Made by a program: the position numbers and the translations under genes. Positions 7,166 through 9,556 of a stretch of 9,556 bases of DNA are shown here, one piece after another; position 1 is the first letter of the stretch; each line of letters starts with the position of its first letter. Below the pieces are notes generated by a model that worked only from the letters and a program-made list of their open reading frames with translations, ran no database searches and was not told the origin of the DNA. This DNA comes from Solirubrobacterales bacterium (GTDB lineage Bacteria; Actinomycetota; Thermoleophilia; Solirubrobacterales; Solirubrobacteraceae). The stretch lies in assembly GCA_025964065.1 (NCBI GenBank), contig JAOPZO010000109.1, positions 1 through 9,556 on the forward strand, given 5' to 3'.

Positions 7166-7186
7166 AAGCGTTCGGAAGCGACGCTT
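7166..7186. promoter_or_regulatory. 6-bp inverted repeat, candidate operator or 5' UTR hairpin
   Basis: AAGCGT (7166-7171) and ACGCTT (7181-7186) are perfect inverted arms around a 9-nt spacer, ending 5 nt before the ATG of the TagF-like gene. It lies in the divergent spacer that must hold the start of both units. A GGAAG at 7174-7178 inside it is too far from the ATG (13 nt) for a normal ribosome binding site. No confident -35/-10 pair is visible. Confidence 0.45.
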
Positions 7187-7191
7187 CAGCG

Positions 7192-8271
7192 ATGAAGGTC
7201 GTCTTCCACGCCTTCGAGGGGCGGTATGCCGACAGCCCACGTGCGCTCCATGAAGCGCTGCTGCGTCGTGGAGAGGAGCACGAGCACGTGTGGCTGGCAG
7301 GCGACGGCCATGAGTTCCCGGCCGACCTCACCACCGTACCGTGGGGAAGCCCCGAAGGCCAGCACGCCCTCGAGAGCGCCGACCTCCTCATCGCCAACAC
7401 GCACACGGACACCGTGTGGGAGAAGCGCCCGGGGGCCACCTATCTGCAGACCTGGCACGGCACGCCGCTGAAGCGCATCCACTGGGACGTCCTCTGGGCG
7501 CCCGAGGGCCGGCTCGAGCGCCTGCAGGGCGACGTGGACCGCTGGGACCTCCTCGTCTCCCCGAGCGCCGCCGCGACCCCGCTGCTGCGCGGCGCCTTCC
7601 GCTACGAGGGGGAGGTCCTCGAGACGGGTTACCCCCGCAACGACGTGCTCAGCGGCCCGCAGGCCGACGAGGTGCGCGCCCGTGTGCGGGCCGAGCTCGG
7701 CATCCCGGACGGGCGGAAGGTCGTGCTCTACACGCCGACCTGGCGGGACGACGCGGTCTTCACCGCCGGTGGCAAGGCCCCGAGCCTCGAGCTCGACCTG
7801 GACCGCTGGACGGCAGCGCTCGGTGCGGACACCACCCTCCTGCTGCGTCTGCACTACATGCTCGTCGGTGCGCTCGGGCCCCTGGACCGCCCGGGGGTCG
7901 TCGACGTCTCACGGCACCCCGACGTCTCCGACCTCTACCTCGCCGCGGACGCGATGGTCACGGACTACTCCTCCACGATGTTCGACTTCGCCGTCACGGG
8001 CCGGCCCATGGCGTTCTTCGTCTACGACCTCGAGGACTACGCCGACCGGCTGCGCGGCTTCTACTTCCCGCTCGAGCCGATCGCGCCAGGGCCGCTCGTG
8101 CGCACGACGGACGAGCTCACGGCGGAGCTGCGCGATCTCGACGCCCTCGCGGCGCGGAGCGCGGCGCGCTACGGGCCGTTCCGGGAGCGCTTCTGCAGCC
8201 TCGAGGACGGCGGCGCGACGGAGCGCGTGCTGGACCGCGCGCTCGAGCTGGCGGCTACGCGGCGGCACTGA
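7192..8271 (+). CDS. CDP-glycerol glycerophosphotransferase family protein (TagF/TarF-like)
   Basis: The gene encodes 359 residues from ATG 7192. It matches the GT-B-like glycerophosphotransferase domain of wall teichoic acid polymerases: LQTWHGTPLKRIH at 85-97 with the likely catalytic H89, TGYPRNDVL at 145-153, LYTPTWRDD at 179-187, the second conserved histidine H221 in LRLHY, and SDLYLAADAMVTDYSSTMFDFAVTG at 246-270, then FFVYDLEDY at 275-283. These enzymes transfer a phosphopolyol from a CDP-polyol to a lipid-linked glycan or growing polymer at the inner membrane face. There is no signal peptide or transmembrane segment, as in the family. Length is that of the catalytic domain without the extra N-terminal region of long TagF polymerases, so it could be a primase or a single-unit transferase rather than a chain polymerase. 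It is divergent from the operon that would supply its donor, and its last 17 bp overlap the convergent phosphodiesterase gene. Confidence 0.92.
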   Translation: MKVVFHAFEGRYADSPRALHEALLRRGEEHEHVWLAGDGHEFPADLTTVPWGSPEGQHALESADLLIANTHTDTVWEKRPGATYLQTWHGTPLKRIHWDVLWAPEGRLERLQGDVDRWDLLVSPSAAATPLLRGAFRYEGEVLETGYPRNDVLSGPQADEVRARVRAELGIPDGRKVVLYTPTWRDDAVFTAGGKAPSLELDLDRWTAALGADTTLLLRLHYMLVGALGPLDRPGVVDVSRHPDVSDLYLAADAMVTDYSSTMFDFAVTGRPMAFFVYDLEDYADRLRGFYFPLEPIAPGPLVRTTDELTAELRDLDALAARSAARYGPFRERFCSLEDGGATERVLDRALELAATRRH

Positions 8272-8917
8272 GGGGCGCGGCGGCGGTCGCCGCGAGGGCC
8301 AGGGTCGGCAGGTCGGTGATGAGTCCGTCGACGCCGAGGGTGCTCAGCCGCGCGAGGTCCGCGGCCGCGTTCGCGGTCCACGCGCGCACCCGGAGCCCGC
8401 GATGGTGCGCGGCGGCGACGAGCTGGGCGTCGACGAGCGCGTGGGGGATCCCGACGCCCTCGGCGTGGCGCGCGGCGCGGTCGAGCTGGCGGGGTGTGGG
8501 GCGCACGGCGAAGAGCGGGGCGACGCGGAGCGCCGGGTCGGCGCGGACCGCGCGGCGCAGCGCGGGGCGGTCGAAGGACTGGACGACGACGCCGGGGAGG
8601 CCGGTGACGCACGCGAGCGGCAGCGGGACCTTCAGCTCGAGCAGCAGCCGGGTGCGGCCGGCGTAGCGCTCGAGGACCGCCGGAAGCGTCGGGAGCCCGG
8701 CGGGCGCGTCGGCGAGCCGGACCTCCGCGATGGCGCGCGGGTCGCCGTGGGTGCGCAGGAGCGTCGGGTCGTGCAGGACGACCGCGTGGCCGTCCGCGGT
8801 GGCGCGGAGGTCGAGCTCGAGCGCGTCGGCGCCCTGCGCGAGCGCCAGGTCGAAGGCGGCCCACGTGTTCTCGGGGGCGTCGGCGGAGGCGCCACGGTGG
8901 GCGATGACCTCGGGCAT
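8255..8917 (-). CDS. Glycerophosphodiester phosphodiesterase (cytoplasmic, short)
   Basis: From ATG 8917 the protein has 220 residues, slightly short for the family (usually ~240-250). The GDPD signature is intact: H7-R8-G9 in VIAHRGAS, E16-N17-T18, metal-binding E34 and D36 in ALELDLRATADG, catalytic H49 in VVLHDPTLL, ELK in LLLELKVP, and the C-terminal RVRAWTAN...GVDGLITDLP block. It hydrolyses glycerophosphodiesters to glycerol phosphate plus an alcohol. There is no signal peptide, so it would act inside the cell, probably on deacylated phospholipid head groups or on internal phosphopolyol intermediates. It converges on the TagF-like gene with 17 bp of overlap, so the two are on opposite strands and not in one operon. 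The ribosome binding site is weak (GCAGG just before the start). Its placement suggests recycling of glycerol phosphate, but housekeeping lipid turnover would explain it equally well. Confidence 0.92.
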   Translation of the reverse strand: MPEVIAHRGASADAPENTWAAFDLALAQGADALELDLRATADGHAVVLHDPTLLRTHGDPRAIAEVRLADAPAGLPTLPAVLERYAGRTRLLLELKVPLPLACVTGLPGVVVQSFDRPALRRAVRADPALRVAPLFAVRPTPRQLDRAARHAEGVGIPHALVDAQLVAAAHHRGLRVRAWTANAAADLARLSTLGVDGLITDLPTLALAATAAAPLSAAA

Positions 8918-8982
8918 GCCTGCAGTCCAGCCGGGCGGGGCTGCCCTCGCGTGACCGGGGCGTGAACGTCGTGCGACCTTCC

Positions 8983-9004
8983 TGTGTCGGAGGGACCTCA
9001 CACA
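8983..9004 (+). repeat. Bulged hairpin upstream of the riboswitch
   Basis: TGTGT (8983-8987) pairs with ACACA (9000-9004), then after a 2-nt bulge GAG (8990-8992) pairs with CTC (8997-8999) around a GGAC loop. It lies between the phosphodiesterase start and the riboswitch, where the promoter for the rightward transcript must be. It could be an operator or leader hairpin. I see no confident promoter hexamers here. Confidence 0.4.
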
Positions 9005-9019
9005 CACGGGCGCAACCTT

Positions 9020-9034
9020 CCGCGCTCCACGCGG
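9020..9034 (+). repeat. Hairpin just upstream of the aptamer
   Basis: CCGCG (9020-9024) and CGCGG (9030-9034) form a perfect 5-bp stem with a 5-nt loop. It overlaps by 4 nt an alternative pairing arm (9031-9037) that can invade the aptamer. Confidence 0.45.
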
Positions 9035-9044
9035 TTCCTCCCGC

Positions 9045-9195
9045 GAAGGCCGAACCGCTCCCCGCCAAGGCGGGAGCGGCCGGGGGACCCAATCGCGTCG
9101 CAGGCAGCACGGGCGCACGGGGCGAATCGCCGAAGTCCTCGGCGTAGCGCAGTTCCAGCGCGAGCCCGTCAGCTCACCCCGGAGGCGAACGGAAC
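9045..9195 (+). promoter_or_regulatory. ydaO/yuaA-type riboswitch (c-di-AMP)
   Basis: The conserved segments of the ydaO class occur in order: GCCGAACC (9049-9056), an 8-plus-3-bp hairpin (9055-9079, one bulged C), GGGGGACCCAA (9082-9092), GGGGCGAATC (9119-9128), hairpin CGCCGA/TCGGCG (9128-9144), TAGCGC (9145-9150), then CCCGTCAGCTCACC (9165-9178) and CCGGAGGC (9179-9186), the last closing on GCC at 9049-9051. GTTCC (9152-9156), in a loop, can pair with GGAAC (9191-9195), matching the pseudoknot of the known aptamer. The class binds c-di-AMP, usually turning genes off, and in actinobacteria often precedes wall-hydrolase genes. The pseudoknot strand abuts the ribosome binding site, so control of translation is plausible (inference). 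Identification is by motif order from memory of the family, not by a covariance search. Confidence 0.9.
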
Positions 9196-9201
9196 GAGGA
9201 G
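9196..9201 (+). promoter_or_regulatory. Ribosome binding site deciding a TTG start at 9208
   Basis: GAGGAG lies 6 nt before TTG 9208. It directly follows the GGAAC pseudoknot strand of the riboswitch, so ligand-stabilised structure could occlude it. Confidence 0.85.
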
Positions 9202-9207
9202 CACCAA

Positions 9208-9556
9208 TTGAAGAACCGAGCCCTGCCGTGGGCTTTCAGCGCGCTGGCCCTCACCAGCGCCCTGTCCCTCACGGCCCTGAACGCCCCGCCCGCGGACGCC
9301 CGTTTCGGTGACGCGTCGCTGCGTATGGGCGACTCCGGACGCGACGTCCGCGTCCTGCAGCGCTGGATGACCCGCGTCGGAATGGAGACCGACGTCGACG
9401 GCCGATTCGGGAAGGACACCCGCACGTCCGTGCGGCGCTACGAGAAGCGCTTCACGCTGCCCATCGACGGCGTCGTCTCCCGCGCCCAGGCCGAGGGGCT
9501 GCGCAAGCGCGCGGCCGCCGCGCCGCGGGGCGCCGCGTCCCGAAGCGCGGCCGACG
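9208..9556 (+). CDS. Secreted peptidoglycan-binding-domain protein, probable wall hydrolase (3' partial)
   Basis: The TTG at 9208 opens a frame that runs off the window, giving 116 residues. Residues 1-31 are a signal peptide (MKNRALPW, hydrophobic Ala/Leu core, likely cleavage after PADA). Residues ~36-90 are a PG_binding_1 domain: SLRMGDSGRDVRVLQRWM at 37-54, then the DGRFGKDTRTSVRRYEKRF and DGVVSRAQAEGL halves that are typical of it. A low-complexity Ala/Arg linker follows (~94-116). The catalytic domain, if any, lies beyond the window; M23 or NlpC/P60 peptidases are the common partners. The first gene of the window, an M23 enzyme, may share this style of protein. The c-di-AMP riboswitch immediately upstream ties expression to turgor or wall stress signalling. 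The start is well supported by the ribosome binding site and by the signal peptide; in-frame ATG codons lie only within the binding domain. Confidence 0.9.
   Translation, partial: MKNRALPWAFSALALTSALSLTALNAPPADARFGDASLRMGDSGRDVRVLQRWMTRVGMETDVDGRFGKDTRTSVRRYEKRFTLPIDGVVSRAQAEGLRKRAAAAPRGAASRSAAD

Noticed and set aside
8169..9110. Open frame on the - strand overlapping the phosphodiesterase in another frame
   Set aside because: Arg/Pro/Ala-rich shadow; the GDPD motifs lie in the other frame starting at 8917.

Overview
The window is very GC-rich DNA with strong third-position GC bias, a GTG/TTG-tolerant start pattern and secreted cell-wall proteins. Protein style (FlgD-like Ig plus M23 peptidase, secreted GH39-like hydrolase, AraM-type dehydrogenase) suggests a high-GC actinobacterial lineage, perhaps Thermoleophilia/Solirubrobacterales. 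That placement is inference from gene content, not from a marker gene. I see no rRNA, tRNA, CRISPR array, insertion sequence or clear sign of recent transfer.

Layout. (1) 1-3058, + strand: the 3' end of a secreted M23 metallopeptidase; a 137-nt spacer with a hairpin and a 26-bp direct repeat; a small secreted helical-hairpin protein with one cysteine near each end; and, 9 nt later, a secreted clan GH-A glycoside hydrolase-like protein. (2) 7132-3068, - strand: four tightly coupled genes in the order LicC/IPCT-like cytidylyltransferase, sn-glycerol-1-phosphate dehydrogenase (AraM/EgsA type), long-chain mannitol dehydrogenase family polyol dehydrogenase, HAD phosphatase. All three junctions are 4-nt stop/start overlaps (ATGA, GTGA, GTGA). 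(3) 7192-8271, + strand and divergent from that operon across about 60 bp: a TagF/TarF-like CDP-glycerol glycerophosphotransferase. (4) 8917-8255, - strand: a cytoplasmic glycerophosphodiester phosphodiesterase whose 3' end overlaps the TagF-like gene by 17 bp. (5) 8918-9556: a divergent upstream region holding a well-matched ydaO/yuaA (c-di-AMP) riboswitch, followed by the 5' part of a secreted peptidoglycan-binding-domain protein that begins at a TTG with a strong ribosome binding site.

How they may work together. The central block reads as a polyol-phosphate module. The dehydrogenases would make a polyol phosphate (sn-glycerol 1-phosphate, and a longer polyol or polyol phosphate), the nucleotidyltransferase would activate it with CTP, the TagF-like enzyme would transfer it to a wall or envelope glycan, and the HAD and phosphodiesterase would trim or recycle products. 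If the activated unit really derives from G1P, the polymer would carry the archaeal glycerol-phosphate enantiomer, which would be unusual for a bacterial wall polymer. The flanks (M23 peptidase, GH-like protein, c-di-AMP-regulated peptidoglycan-binding protein) fit an envelope-remodelling neighbourhood, but no shared regulation with the central operon is visible.
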